Counted from the first letter of the stretch, positions 18,493 to 28,303 are shown. The stretch is 34,895 bases of DNA from Desulfocapsa sp. (GCA_020717925.1 DYDL01000006.1:1-34895); one strand, 5' to 3'. Notes: generated by a model from the sequence alone, not told the origin. Program-made: numbers and translations.

Positions 18493-19236
18493 CTACCGGC
18501 CTGGAGGAAAAACCATGGCCGCCTCCTGGACGCGACCCGCCAGCTTGTGTTCCACGTAACGGCTGACCCGGGGCAGCATGTCATCAAGATATTGACCTAT
18601 CTCGGACTCTGTAGCCGTGGTCAGCGTCTGGCAGAAAAGGCATTTGCGCTCCCCACCGCCGGTGGATGGCAGGCCGAAGTCCTCAAGCACCTGCCGGGTA
18701 ACCATGACGTCATCAAAGTCCTCGTACACCGGAAAGGTCGTGGTAATGCCGAACTGTTGGGAAAAATCGGCAATTTTCTCCATGAAAACCGCGGTCTGCT
18801 CCGGGTAATGGTTTTGTTTCCGCGTATATCCGGCCACCACCATGGGCACCAGATGTTCCACGCCATAGAGTACGGACCGGGCGTGCATGCCCACCTTGCA
18901 GGCCACACAGACCAGATTTTTACCGCCATAACGTGGCATGATCTCCTCGTAGCGATCCAGCCACAGCCCCTGAAAGAGGCGTCCCATGTCCAGTTCAACC
19001 ATGGTTGATTCGGCCAGTCTTTCCGGCGCTGACACCTGCTTTTGCAGAATCCGCTGGGCCATCTCAAATCGTTGTCTGGGGAAATCGGCAAAACGCTCCA
19101 TGCCGTTGCGCATATGGAGCAGATGAATATGACGCGGCCGTGGCAACTCACGATGGCACCCTACCGCGGCCAGGGCATAAAGAGCCAGGGAATCGGTGCC
19201 GCCGGAAAAAAGAATGGCCAGATCTTTGCGTTCCAA
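18493..19236 (-). CDS. PP-loop ATPase-like protein with two CxxC motifs, function unknown
   Basis: LAILFSGGTDSLALYAL PP-loop; LVCVACKVGMHA and KCLFCQTLTTA. Confidence 0.75.
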   Translation of the reverse strand: MERKDLAILFSGGTDSLALYALAAVGCHRELPRPRHIHLLHMRNGMERFADFPRQRFEMAQRILQKQVSAPERLAESTMVELDMGRLFQGLWLDRYEEIMPRYGGKNLVCVACKVGMHARSVLYGVEHLVPMVVAGYTRKQNHYPEQTAVFMEKIADFSQQFGITTTFPVYEDFDDVMVTRQVLEDFGLPSTGGGERKCLFCQTLTTATESEIGQYLDDMLPRVSRYVEHKLAGRVQEAAMVFPPGR

Positions 19237-19248
19237 GGCGTGCTCCTT

Positions 19249-19884
19249 TTATTTCTTTACGCGGTAGCGCAGATAGAGCTCGCCTTGCTCCCCTTGGCGC
19301 ACGGCGAGCAGTTCACACGGCAGAAAAGGATCGCCCAGGGGTACGGAACCTTCGGCCAGGGAGGCGGCGTAACGGTCACCGGAAAGGAAGGGGCACAACG
19401 TAACCATCAACTCGTCTACCACGCCTTGGGACAGGCAGGCGTGGTTCAGCCGGCCGCCTCCTTCCACCAGCACCCGGCGCGCCCCACGCCGGGCCAGTTC
19501 CGCAAAGGCCGGAGCCAGCAGCAGGCCGCCAGGGCCGGCAGTCAGGCCGACCACCTCGGCCCGATCCCCAAAGCGCCCGCCAAGTTCAGCCACAAGCTCA
19601 TGGCCGGTAAAGATCAATGGCACCGGGCCTTTACAAAAAAGTTGTTTCTTTTGCCAGGGAAAATCTCCCGAACCGCTGACCACCCCCCGCAGGCGGTCAG
19701 CGAAAAGCACCCCGCCCGGGCCCCGCATCTCGGGGTCACCGTCCCGGAGGGTGCCAGCCCCCAGCAAGCTCGCATCGGTTTCCTGGCGCATCCGTTCAAG
19801 CAATTGCCGGTCTTCCTGACTGCCCATGGTGGCCGGGCTGATTCGGCCGCACAGGGTAATGGCGGCAATCAGGATGACTTTCAT
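19249..19884 (-). CDS. RibD C-terminal/dihydrofolate reductase-like protein
   Basis: MKVILIAAITLCGRIS, LLGAGTLRDGDPEMR, RRVLVEGGGRLNHACLSQGVVDELMVTLCPFLSGD. Confidence 0.8.
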   Translation of the reverse strand: MKVILIAAITLCGRISPATMGSQEDRQLLERMRQETDASLLGAGTLRDGDPEMRGPGGVLFADRLRGVVSGSGDFPWQKKQLFCKGPVPLIFTGHELVAELGGRFGDRAEVVGLTAGPGGLLLAPAFAELARRGARRVLVEGGGRLNHACLSQGVVDELMVTLCPFLSGDRYAASLAEGSVPLGDPFLPCELLAVRQGEQGELYLRYRVKK

Positions 19885-19919
19885 GCCAGATGTCGCGCCA
19901 AGCCAAAATTCATGACGTC

Positions 19920-21635
19920 TTATCCCTTCTTCCGCGGCCGGGAAGCCGGATGCTGTGGCAACCGCACGATAAATACCGAGCCCTTGCCCGGGACCGAGCG
20001 TGCCGTGATCTCACCGCCGTGCCGTGCGGCAATGGAGGAACAGGTGGCAAGGCCGATGCCGGACCCCTCATACTTGCTGCGGGGGTGCAGCCGTTCAAAG
20101 GGGGTAAAGATCCGGGCCAGGTGCTTCTCGTCAAAACCAATGCCGTTGTCCTCCACCATGATCTCGCACATGCCATTCTCGACCAAGCGGCTGTAAACCT
20201 GCACGACCGGAGGACGATTCTCCTTGTTGAATTTGAGGGCGTTGGCAATGATATTCTGGAAAAGCTGGCGCACCTGCACCTGGTCACCTTCCAGGTCATG
20301 CAGCACCGACAGTTTGATGGTGGCGTTCACTTTCTTGACCTGTTCCACCAGATCGTCCACCACCTCCTGCATCAGGGTGTTCAAATCAATAGGCACCAGT
20401 GCGCTCTCGCTACGGGCAATGCGGGAGAGTTGCAACAGGTCATCAATGAGGGCCTGCATTTTACCGGCGGACCGCTGAATCCGGTCCACGTACTGCCGGC
20501 CCTTGCTGTCTAGACTGAGATAGCATCGATCAATAAGTTTTTCGCAAAAGGCGATGATCAGGAGCAGGGGCTCCTTGAGATCATGAGAGGCGACATGGGC
20601 AAACTGCTCCAGTTCCCGGTTGGAGCGTTGCAGATGCGTGGCCAGTTCGGTAAGTTCCTCCTCTGCCCTTTCCCGCACCGCCACCTCTCTCTGCAAGTGC
20701 AGGTTAGCGGTGCGCAACTCCTCGGTACGGGCCTCAACCAGTTCGGTAAGTCGCGAGCGATACTTCTCCTCCGACTCGCGAAGCGCCAGTTCGGTGGCCT
20801 TTTTTTCCGTGATATCCTTAAGAATGACCAGAATACCCGGACATTCATGGTTGATGTCGCCCAGGAAGGTGCCGTTCATCAGCACTGTCTTTTTCTTGAC
20901 GCCAACGGTTACAGACACCTCGATATTTGAAAAGGAGGTCTGCGCCGCCAGGGCCTCCTCCAGGGTGCAAGCCTGACACACCTCCCGGCCCAGAAGATCG
21001 CAGCACGCCCTGCCGAACAATTCCTGGTGGCTAGCGCCAAAAAATTCCAGGCAGGCCTGATTAACATCAATGATGCGCAGGCGGTCATCAACTACAAAGG
21101 CGGGCTCGGCCATGCGCTGAAAAACGACAAAGTAACGACGCTTCTCATGCAGCAGATGGTAGCGCGCCTGCCGAAGCTCCTTCTGATAATGGCCAGCCTC
21201 AACCTCCAGCCAGCGGCTGCATAGGCCATCCTCAATCATGTCAAGCAAGCGGCGCAGCACGACACTTTGGGCAAAAGAGCCGCTCTGATCCTGCAAAAAA
21301 ACAATGCATGCCTGGCCGATTAATTTGAAAACAGGGAAAAATTCGGCAAAGGCGATACCATTGTAATGCGCTGTGTCGCAGAGCCGGGCACCAAGCTGTC
21401 TGCACGGCTTACAACCCATGAATTCGGCGCCAGTCCCGGCTTCATCCGGGCCGCGCTCCTCGCACCAACCCCGGATGGCGGCCATTAAATCCCGCAGCAC
21501 GGAACGCCAATGGCTGCTCCGGGCCTCGTCAATGAGTAGGCCGGCGCCAAGTGCGGCAGATAGAAATTTCTGAAAAAGCAACTCCTCATCGCACGCCAGT
21601 AAGGTGGACAATGAAGACCGGCCCGGGTCAGTCAT
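19920..21635 (-). CDS. PAS sensor histidine kinase with Cys-rich N-terminal region
   Basis: PAS FVVDDRLRIIDVNQACLEFFGAS; H-box QFAHVASHDLKEPLLLIIAF; IMVEDNGIGFDEKHLARIF; N-terminal GCKPCRQLGARLC. Confidence 0.9.
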   Translation of the reverse strand: MTDPGRSSLSTLLACDEELLFQKFLSAALGAGLLIDEARSSHWRSVLRDLMAAIRGWCEERGPDEAGTGAEFMGCKPCRQLGARLCDTAHYNGIAFAEFFPVFKLIGQACIVFLQDQSGSFAQSVVLRRLLDMIEDGLCSRWLEVEAGHYQKELRQARYHLLHEKRRYFVVFQRMAEPAFVVDDRLRIIDVNQACLEFFGASHQELFGRACCDLLGREVCQACTLEEALAAQTSFSNIEVSVTVGVKKKTVLMNGTFLGDINHECPGILVILKDITEKKATELALRESEEKYRSRLTELVEARTEELRTANLHLQREVAVRERAEEELTELATHLQRSNRELEQFAHVASHDLKEPLLLIIAFCEKLIDRCYLSLDSKGRQYVDRIQRSAGKMQALIDDLLQLSRIARSESALVPIDLNTLMQEVVDDLVEQVKKVNATIKLSVLHDLEGDQVQVRQLFQNIIANALKFNKENRPPVVQVYSRLVENGMCEIMVEDNGIGFDEKHLARIFTPFERLHPRSKYEGSGIGLATCSSIAARHGGEITARSVPGKGSVFIVRLPQHPASRPRKKG

Positions 21636-22968
21636 ATTTTTTTCGTGCCCTCTCCCTGAAAAAGACCCGCACGGGCGCCTTTTCCAGCCCCAGCCCCTTG
21701 CGGAAGTAGTTCATTAGATAGCGGTGATAGGAAAAATGTAACCCTTCCGGGTAATTGGCAAAGACGACAAAGGTCGGCGGTTTGCTGCTCAACTGAGTAA
21801 TATAGTAGAGCTTCACCCTCTTGCCCCGGTACAGGGGGGGCGAATGGGCCAGCACCGCTTCCTGCAGCAACCGGTTCAAGCGGCCGGTGGTGAATTCCTG
21901 GCAGTACTGGTCGTAAACCACGCGCACCATGGGCAGGATCTTGCTGACTCCATGGCCGGTAAGGGCGGAGATGGTAAGGGTCGGCGCGTAGCCGATAAAG
22001 GTCGTGGCCCGCTCCACCCCCTCTGACAGATACTTCTGACGGCGCGTATCGCCCTTCACCAGATCCCACTTGTTGACCACCAGTAGGCAGGCGCGGCCCC
22101 GCTCATGGCAATAACCGATGACATTGGTGTCCTGCTCGGTGATCCCCTCCTCGGCATCGATGATGATCAGGACCACATCGCACCGTTCCAGGGTAGACAG
22201 GGCGCCCATGACGGAAAATTTCTCCAGTTTCTCCTGGACCTTGCCCTTGCGCCGGATGCCCGCCGTATCTATGAGAAGAAAGCGAGCACCATTTTTTTCG
22301 AGCAGGGTGTCCACCGCGTCCCTGGTGGTACCGGGCACGGCGGACACCACCATGCGATCCTGGCCCAGCAGACGGTTGACCAGGGAGGATTTGCCCACAT
22401 TGGGCCGCCCCAGACAGGCCAGCCGGATGGTGTCCGCGGGCACACCGCTGTCCACCGCCGGCATGGCCAGGTGGCGGGCCAGGTAATCGAAAAAGGTCTT
22501 AAACCCGAAGCCATGCGAAGCCGACACCGGCCACAGACGCTCCGCGCCCAATTCATAGAACTGCGGCAGCAACCTCTCTTCAACCTCGGGGCCATCCACC
22601 TTGTTGACCAGGTAATACACCGGCTTATCGCTACGGCGCAGCAGATCCACCACCCGATAGTCCTCGGCCGCCAGGCCCGCCTTGCCGTCCAGCACGAGCA
22701 GGATAACATTGGCCTCCTTGACCGCCTGCCAGGTCTGCTCCTGAATACTGCCTGCCATAAGGTCATCGCTGTCGGTTTCCAGACCGCCGGTGTCCACCAG
22801 AATGAACTCCTTTTCCTCCCAGACCACTCGCTGGTAATGACGATCGCGGGTAACGCCGGGCGTTGGATCGACAATGGCCTTGTTTCTGGGGGCCAACCGG
22901 TTGAACAGTGACGATTTCCCCACATTGGGGCGGCCCACCAGGGCCACGATCGGAATGGGGTTGGTCAT
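21628..22968 (-). CDS. der: Ribosome biogenesis GTPase Der (EngA)
   Basis: Two G domains: VALVGRPNVGKSSLFNRL and LACLGRPNVGKSSLVNRLLG; KH-like C-terminus. Confidence 0.97.
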   Translation of the reverse strand: MTNPIPIVALVGRPNVGKSSLFNRLAPRNKAIVDPTPGVTRDRHYQRVVWEEKEFILVDTGGLETDSDDLMAGSIQEQTWQAVKEANVILLVLDGKAGLAAEDYRVVDLLRRSDKPVYYLVNKVDGPEVEERLLPQFYELGAERLWPVSASHGFGFKTFFDYLARHLAMPAVDSGVPADTIRLACLGRPNVGKSSLVNRLLGQDRMVVSAVPGTTRDAVDTLLEKNGARFLLIDTAGIRRKGKVQEKLEKFSVMGALSTLERCDVVLIIIDAEEGITEQDTNVIGYCHERGRACLLVVNKWDLVKGDTRRQKYLSEGVERATTFIGYAPTLTISALTGHGVSKILPMVRVVYDQYCQEFTTGRLNRLLQEAVLAHSPPLYRGKRVKLYYITQLSSKPPTFVVFANYPEGLHFSYHRYLMNYFRKGLGLEKAPVRVFFRERARKKYD

Positions 22969-24047
22969 GAGTGATGGTCCTTTTGCTGACTCTCTTTGCA
23001 ACACAATGCTTCACAGGCGCCCGCGGCAAGGGACCGCAACCGCGGAAAACGATGCCCGTCCGACTGACTCAGCAGGTCGTGCAAGGTGTGCAGGGCCGGA
23101 GGTATATAATCCCGGAAAAATAGCTTATTGCGTACAGTGGTCAAAAACCCGAAGGCGCCAAGGATCTGCAGGTTCCTCTGCAGGGCCATATAATAATATC
23201 CTGCAATAAAGCGGCCCCGGTCAAGGTAAATATGGCGACCGATCTCGTCCAGATAACACTCCATGAGCTCGCTTCGCTGGTCGCTGCCAAGGCCTGCGTA
23301 GGGATCAAGCAGCAGGGCTGCCAGGTCATAGGCCAGGGGCCCGAGACGGGCGCCCTGAAAATCGATGACCCGGAGCCGGTCTTGGTGCACCATGAGGTTG
23401 CGGGATTGAAAATCCCGGTGCAACAGAAAGTCGGCCGGCTCGGCAGCCGCAAGATTGGCCAGCGCTTCAAACTCCGCCTGCAACCCTTTTTCCGGCTGCT
23501 CCTGACCCAGATAACCCCGCCAAAACCTCTGCAGGAAGTAGCCAGACTCACGTTCCAGCATAAGTGCGCGATCATAACGCTGGGTGTCGCAGCACCAGTT
23601 GACCTCAAAGCCAACCCGCCCTTCAATCTGAAAACGCGCCAGTATTTGCACGGCCTCTTTATACCAGCCCATGGCCGCGGCCGTTCCTTGCTCCTGTATC
23701 ACCTGGTGCAGCAGGGTGTCGCCCAGATCCTCGCATACCACGAGGCCGCTGCCCGGGTCGTAGCCCAGCGGCTCCGGCACCGGGATATGCATGTCATGGA
23801 GATGGTTGCCGATCAAAAAACTGGCCTTGGCCTCGGCGTGTTCACCCTTGGTGCCGACCGGGGGCAGGATGGCGATACAACAAACGCCTGTCAGCCCCAG
23901 GCCAATGGCCAACTCAGGCTCCAGGCGCAGCCTGAAAAAACGCCGCACCGATCCATCCGCGCCACGGGCCTCCACCCGCCAACCCGAAGGGGGTGTCGCC
24001 TGACTGATGGCATCCAGAACCTCGGCTAGTTGTCCGCTGGTCATCAT
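22965..24047 (-). CDS. Aminoglycoside phosphotransferase-family sugar kinase (AmgK-like)
   Basis: PADFLLHRDFQSRNLMVHQDRLRVIDFQGARLGPLAYDLAALL. Confidence 0.8.
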   Translation of the reverse strand: MMTSGQLAEVLDAISQATPPSGWRVEARGADGSVRRFFRLRLEPELAIGLGLTGVCCIAILPPVGTKGEHAEAKASFLIGNHLHDMHIPVPEPLGYDPGSGLVVCEDLGDTLLHQVIQEQGTAAAMGWYKEAVQILARFQIEGRVGFEVNWCCDTQRYDRALMLERESGYFLQRFWRGYLGQEQPEKGLQAEFEALANLAAAEPADFLLHRDFQSRNLMVHQDRLRVIDFQGARLGPLAYDLAALLLDPYAGLGSDQRSELMECYLDEIGRHIYLDRGRFIAGYYYMALQRNLQILGAFGFLTTVRNKLFFRDYIPPALHTLHDLLSQSDGHRFPRLRSLAAGACEALCCKESQQKDHHS

Positions 24048-24937
24048 GCTGTCACAATCGCGTCGCTGAGTTTTGCTCCCGGCTCGACTTGCGCGCCCTC
24101 CCAGACCACCACCCGGGTGAGTTCGGCGTTCTGGCCGATCCGTGCACCGGCCCCGATGCACACCCAATCCTTCAGGCTTACCCCGGATCCCACCGTAGCC
24201 GTCTGGTCCACAAGCAAGGCAGGCTGCCCCGCCCTATGTGGTCGTCGTTGACCAAGGAGCAGGCCGTGCAGGTCGAGATAATCCATCGGCGTGCCTATAT
24301 CGCTCCAGAAATGCTGGCGGGCCACCAGTCCATGCACCGGAATCTGATCCTGAATCAGCCCTTCGTAGCACGATATGATGTCAGCAAAACCGCTGGCCGG
24401 CAGACGGCGCAGAATCTCCGGCTCAACCACATGAATGCCGGTAAAGGCAAGGCGTTGCCCACTATGATCATCGGTCTGTCGGCCAAAGGAGCGGATTGTC
24501 AAATCAGCGTTCACCGCGACTTGATTAAAGCGGGGATAGTCATGCAGCACCAGGGTGACCGGGCCGCCATTCCGCCGGTGCCCGGCCAGCACCCAGCGCG
24601 GATCAATGTTGTGAAAGATGTCGCCGTTAACCACCAGAATGGGTTCGGGTCCGAAACGCCCTAGGGCCTGGCGCAGGCCGCCGCCGGTGCCGAGGATCTC
24701 ATCTTCAGTCTGCAAGACAACATCCGGCTCACTTACGAGCAGACCGGCGATCTGCGCCGCAAGATGATGGGCATTTACCACGATGGGTGCGCACCCGGCC
24801 TGACGCACCTGATCGAGATGGCGCAGCAGCAAGGGGTGATTCAACACCGGGAAAAGCGGCTTTGGCCGCATCAGGGTGTAGGGGCGAAGCCGGGTTCCTA
24901 GTCCGGCCGCAAGGATCATGGCCTGCATGGACATCAA
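24044..24937 (-). CDS. Sugar-1-phosphate nucleotidyltransferase (MurU-like)
   Basis: MILAAGLGTRLRPYTLMRPKPLFPVLNHPLLLRHLDQV. Confidence 0.85.
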   Translation of the reverse strand: MMSMQAMILAAGLGTRLRPYTLMRPKPLFPVLNHPLLLRHLDQVRQAGCAPIVVNAHHLAAQIAGLLVSEPDVVLQTEDEILGTGGGLRQALGRFGPEPILVVNGDIFHNIDPRWVLAGHRRNGGPVTLVLHDYPRFNQVAVNADLTIRSFGRQTDDHSGQRLAFTGIHVVEPEILRRLPASGFADIISCYEGLIQDQIPVHGLVARQHFWSDIGTPMDYLDLHGLLLGQRRPHRAGQPALLVDQTATVGSGVSLKDWVCIGAGARIGQNAELTRVVVWEGAQVEPGAKLSDAIVTA

Positions 24938-25767
24938 TAGGCAAGCGTGCCGTCGGCTTGTTCCTCAACCCCGATCACCACGATGCCGGTCTCCCTCGCT
25001 TTCTTGATTACCGCCTCATGGTCAAAAAGCAGGGCCTGGCCAGTTTCCACCGCCAGCACGGCGCAATGCGCCTCCTCCATGCTGCCAATGGTGGTCCAGC
25101 CAATGGCCGGCAGATCGAAGCGAAAATCCTGGTGCGGTTTCTTCACCTTTACCACCACGCATTTTTCCCGCCCCAGACTGCCACCCCGCTTGATAGTGGC
25201 ATCGGTGCCCTCAATAGCCTCCACCGCCAGCACGGTGCGGTCGCGTACCACCACGCACTGGCCGATGTCAAAAGCGCCCAGGGCGCGGGCGGTGCGCCAG
25301 CCAAAGGCCACATCCTCCATCTGTTCCGCTGTTGGTTTCTTTTTGGACAACAACCCCTTGGGAAAAAGGAGATGCTTGAGATAAAGGGTGGATTCCACCA
25401 CCCGGATCCCCTCGTGTTCCAAGGCCTCGGCCACGGCCCGCAGGATGGCGTCGTCCTGCCGGGACTTGATCTTGTTCCAGAGACTCAAACCCTTGAGGTC
25501 CGGCAGGACATCGCGGAAGATACGGGTCTTGGTGATGGTGCCGAGCAAAACGGTTTCCTCAACCTGCTCGTCCTGAAAATGACGAATGATCTTGCCAAGC
25601 TGACCGAGCTTGACCCAGAAGAAGCGGTCGGCCACCGTCTCCAGGTCGGGCCACGCCTCGCCCTCATGGGCCACGATCACCACCTGTCGGCCGGCCTGGC
25701 GCGCCGCCTTGGCGAACAGCAACGGGAACTGACCGCCGCCGGCAATGATGCCGATTTTGTCATTCAT
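24934..25767 (-). CDS. lpxI: UDP-2,3-diacylglucosamine pyrophosphatase LpxI
   Basis: IGIIAGGGQFPLLFAKAARQAG...LAVEAIEGTDATIKRGG...RFDLPAIGWTTI; position next to lpxA. Confidence 0.9.
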   Translation of the reverse strand: MNDKIGIIAGGGQFPLLFAKAARQAGRQVVIVAHEGEAWPDLETVADRFFWVKLGQLGKIIRHFQDEQVEETVLLGTITKTRIFRDVLPDLKGLSLWNKIKSRQDDAILRAVAEALEHEGIRVVESTLYLKHLLFPKGLLSKKKPTAEQMEDVAFGWRTARALGAFDIGQCVVVRDRTVLAVEAIEGTDATIKRGGSLGREKCVVVKVKKPHQDFRFDLPAIGWTTIGSMEEAHCAVLAVETGQALLFDHEAVIKKARETGIVVIGVEEQADGTLAY

Positions 25768-26557
25768 CTTCCCAGGCCCGCACCACGCCTCTTTGCGAGG
25801 CCTGAATGAATTGCACAAGATGGGTCACCGGGTCGCAGTCAGGTATTTCTGCCATGGTCTTTGCCAGGGCGTCCTTAAGCAGCAGACCTGGGGTACGGAA
25901 AATAATTTTAAAGGCCTGCTCCAGCTTGTTGATGGTAGTCACGTCCATCCCGTTGCGCTTCAGACCGATCTTGTTGATGCCGCTGATCCGCATTTGGTTA
26001 CGAGTGCCGGCCAGGATGACATAAGGCGGCACGTCCCGGCTGATGCCGGAAAGCCCGCCGATATAGGAAAAAACACCAATCCTGGAAAATTGATGCACCG
26101 CCACCAGACCGCCCAGGGTAACCCGGTCCGCCACCTCGACATGACCGCCCAGGGTGGCGGCATTGGCCATGATGACGTGGTTACCAACCACGCAGTCGTG
26201 GGCTATATGGCAGTAGGCCATGATCAGGTTGTTGTCGCCCACCGTGGTCAGACCGTGGCCCGTTGGCGTGCCGCGGTGGATGGAGACGTATTCCCGGATG
26301 TCATTGTTTTCGCCAATCACCAGCCGGGTGTCCTCGTTGTGATACTTGAGATCCTGCGGCGGGCCACCGATATGGGCAAAAGGACCGATCTTGGTATTGC
26401 GGCCGATGGTGGTGTGCCCGGTAATCACGGTGTGGGAACCGATCTGCACGCCAGGGCTCAGGGTCACGTTGCGGTCTATCACCGCAAAAGGACCGACAGT
26501 GATGCCAGGCGCAAGGTCAACGCCAGGATCGATCACCGCTGAAGAATGAATGCTCAT
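25760..26557 (-). CDS. lpxA: UDP-N-acetylglucosamine acyltransferase
   Basis: Hexapeptide repeats; IGPFAHIGGPPQDLKYHNEDTRLVIGENNDIREYVSIHRGT. Confidence 0.96.
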   Translation of the reverse strand: MSIHSSAVIDPGVDLAPGITVGPFAVIDRNVTLSPGVQIGSHTVITGHTTIGRNTKIGPFAHIGGPPQDLKYHNEDTRLVIGENNDIREYVSIHRGTPTGHGLTTVGDNNLIMAYCHIAHDCVVGNHVIMANAATLGGHVEVADRVTLGGLVAVHQFSRIGVFSYIGGLSGISRDVPPYVILAGTRNQMRISGINKIGLKRNGMDVTTINKLEQAFKIIFRTPGLLLKDALAKTMAEIPDCDPVTHLVQFIQASQRGVVRAWEDE

Positions 26558-26612
26558 AAGGACCGCCAGAAAAAAAGGGGTAACAAGGCAGGAAGACGAA
26601 ACAGCGAATGCA

Positions 26613-27044
26613 TCAGGACAAGGTGGCCATCAGTACGGCCTCGGCCACCAGCTTGTCGTTTACGTAAGCCTGCCCGGCCAGTTTGTAAAGCTTTGTTTTG
26701 CGCTTGAGTACGGCCAGGCGAAAGATAAGTTGGTCGCCAGGCACCACCTTCTGCCGGAAGCGGACCTCATCCAACCCGGCGAAGTAAACCAGACTTTTGC
26801 CCACCTTTTCAGGTTCGGTAAGGTAGGCAAGCAGGGCGCCGGACTGGGCCATGCCCTCCAGAATTAAAACGCCGGGCATCACTGGCTCAACCGGAAAATG
26901 GCCTTGAAAAAACTGCTCGTTCATGGAGACGTTCTTAAGCGCCACTATCCTCTGTCCCAATTCCACCTCGAGAACCCGATCCACCAACAGGAAGGGATAG
27001 CGGTGCGGCAGCAAATCCAGAATCTTGGTAATGTCGAGCTCCAT
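26613..27044 (-). CDS. fabZ: 3-hydroxyacyl-ACP dehydratase FabZ
   Basis: ITKILDLLPHRYPFLLVDRVLE...NEQFFQGHFPVEPVMPGVLILEGMAQ. Confidence 0.95.
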   Translation of the reverse strand: MELDITKILDLLPHRYPFLLVDRVLEVELGQRIVALKNVSMNEQFFQGHFPVEPVMPGVLILEGMAQSGALLAYLTEPEKVGKSLVYFAGLDEVRFRQKVVPGDQLIFRLAVLKRKTKLYKLAGQAYVNDKLVAEAVLMATLS

Positions 27045-27064
27045 AACCCCTTTTCCTTCCATAA

Positions 27065-28126
27065 TCACTTGGAATCCCCGTCTGAGTCTGAAATATGCCT
27101 CTCCAGTTCCGCCACCCTTTGCGTAAGCTGCGTGATCTCCCGGAGCAGGCCGGGTAGCTCCGCAAAAACCACACTCGCCTTGAGCCACTGGCGATGCGGG
27201 ATGGCTGGCATGCCTGAAACTACGCTGCCCGGCGCCAGGTCGGCGATTACACCAGCCTGGGCGGCGACCATGCTTTTATCGCCAAGCCGCACATGATCCT
27301 TGATGCCCGCCTGACCACCCATAACCACGTTGTTGCCAAGGGTAACGGAACCTGCCAGGCCGCACTGCCCCGCCACCAGGCAGTTCTCACCAAGATCGTT
27401 GTTGTGCGCCACATGCGCGAGGTTGTCGAGCTTCGTCCCCTGCCTGATCCGTGTCGTGCCCATGGTGGCGCGATCCACGCAGGTGTTGGCGCCAATCTCC
27501 ACGTCGTCATCGATCCGCACCGCGCCCACATGCGGGCGCTTTACATGACGCCCGGTAGCCGCATCCGTAACATAGCCAAAGCCATCGGCACCGATTACCG
27601 CGCCGCTGTGGATGATCACCCTGGCACCGATGCGGCACTCCGCATAAACTGTCACATTGGCATGGAGCACGGTGTCGTCACCAATGGTTACATCATCGCC
27701 AACCACGGTGCCGGCACCAAGGCTCACCCGCTCCCCCAGGGTCACCCGGTCGCCTATGACTACACCCGGCGCCACGGCAACCGCCTCTGGAATCAGGCAG
27801 TCGGCCCCGACCTGGGCACGCGGGTGCAGGCCGCTGGCCAGAAAAGGTTTATGCAGGAAAGCGGTATGGATAATCGCCAGGGCCAGGGCAGGATTGACGA
27901 TCCTGATTACCGGTCGGTCCGCGTCAGTCATACCGAGCGGCACAATGAAGGCCTCGGCCTTGGAGGAGGAGGCCGCCATTTGCCTGGCCTTGCCGACAAA
28001 GGCAACTTGCCCTGCGTCGGCATTATCCAGGTCGCCTACCCCGTAAATAAGCGGGTCACAATCGCCTGCAAACTCACCGCCGACCATGCGGGCCAATTCG
28101 GACAGTCTCTTGGGTTCCATGGCCAC
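27065..28126 (-). CDS. lpxD: UDP-3-O-acylglucosamine N-acyltransferase
   Basis: Hexapeptide repeats; GADGFGYV, KLDNLAHVAHNNDLGENCLVAGQCGLAGSVTLG. Confidence 0.95.
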   Translation of the reverse strand: MAMEPKRLSELARMVGGEFAGDCDPLIYGVGDLDNADAGQVAFVGKARQMAASSSKAEAFIVPLGMTDADRPVIRIVNPALALAIIHTAFLHKPFLASGLHPRAQVGADCLIPEAVAVAPGVVIGDRVTLGERVSLGAGTVVGDDVTIGDDTVLHANVTVYAECRIGARVIIHSGAVIGADGFGYVTDAATGRHVKRPHVGAVRIDDDVEIGANTCVDRATMGTTRIRQGTKLDNLAHVAHNNDLGENCLVAGQCGLAGSVTLGNNVVMGGQAGIKDHVRLGDKSMVAAQAGVIADLAPGSVVSGMPAIPHRQWLKASVVFAELPGLLREITQLTQRVAELERHISDSDGDSK

Positions 28127-28189
28127 AACTCATGTTGCCGGCAATAAAATCACCCCGGCCGAGGTGGTGCGACCGGACGACCAGCCGCA

Positions 28190-28235
28190 CGAAAAAAAAA
28201 GACGAGCCGTTTCCCGGGGGAACGCCAACCCGTCT
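28190..28235 (-). terminator. Intrinsic terminator after the HU/IHF gene
   Basis: Minus strand AAGACGGGTTGGCGTTCCC-CC-GGGAAACGGCTCGTCTTTTTTTTT. Confidence 0.8.
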
Positions 28236-28303
28236 TCAAAAGTTGTAAAGTCCGATCATCCGCCAAGGGGTGCGGTCGAGGCCGACCAAAGGTCGGCTGC
28301 AAT

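Noticed and set aside
28281-28297. GCCGACC-AAA-GGTCGGC hairpin after the HU/IHF gene
   Set aside because: Explained as part of the 3' UTR upstream of the strong terminator at 28190-28235.
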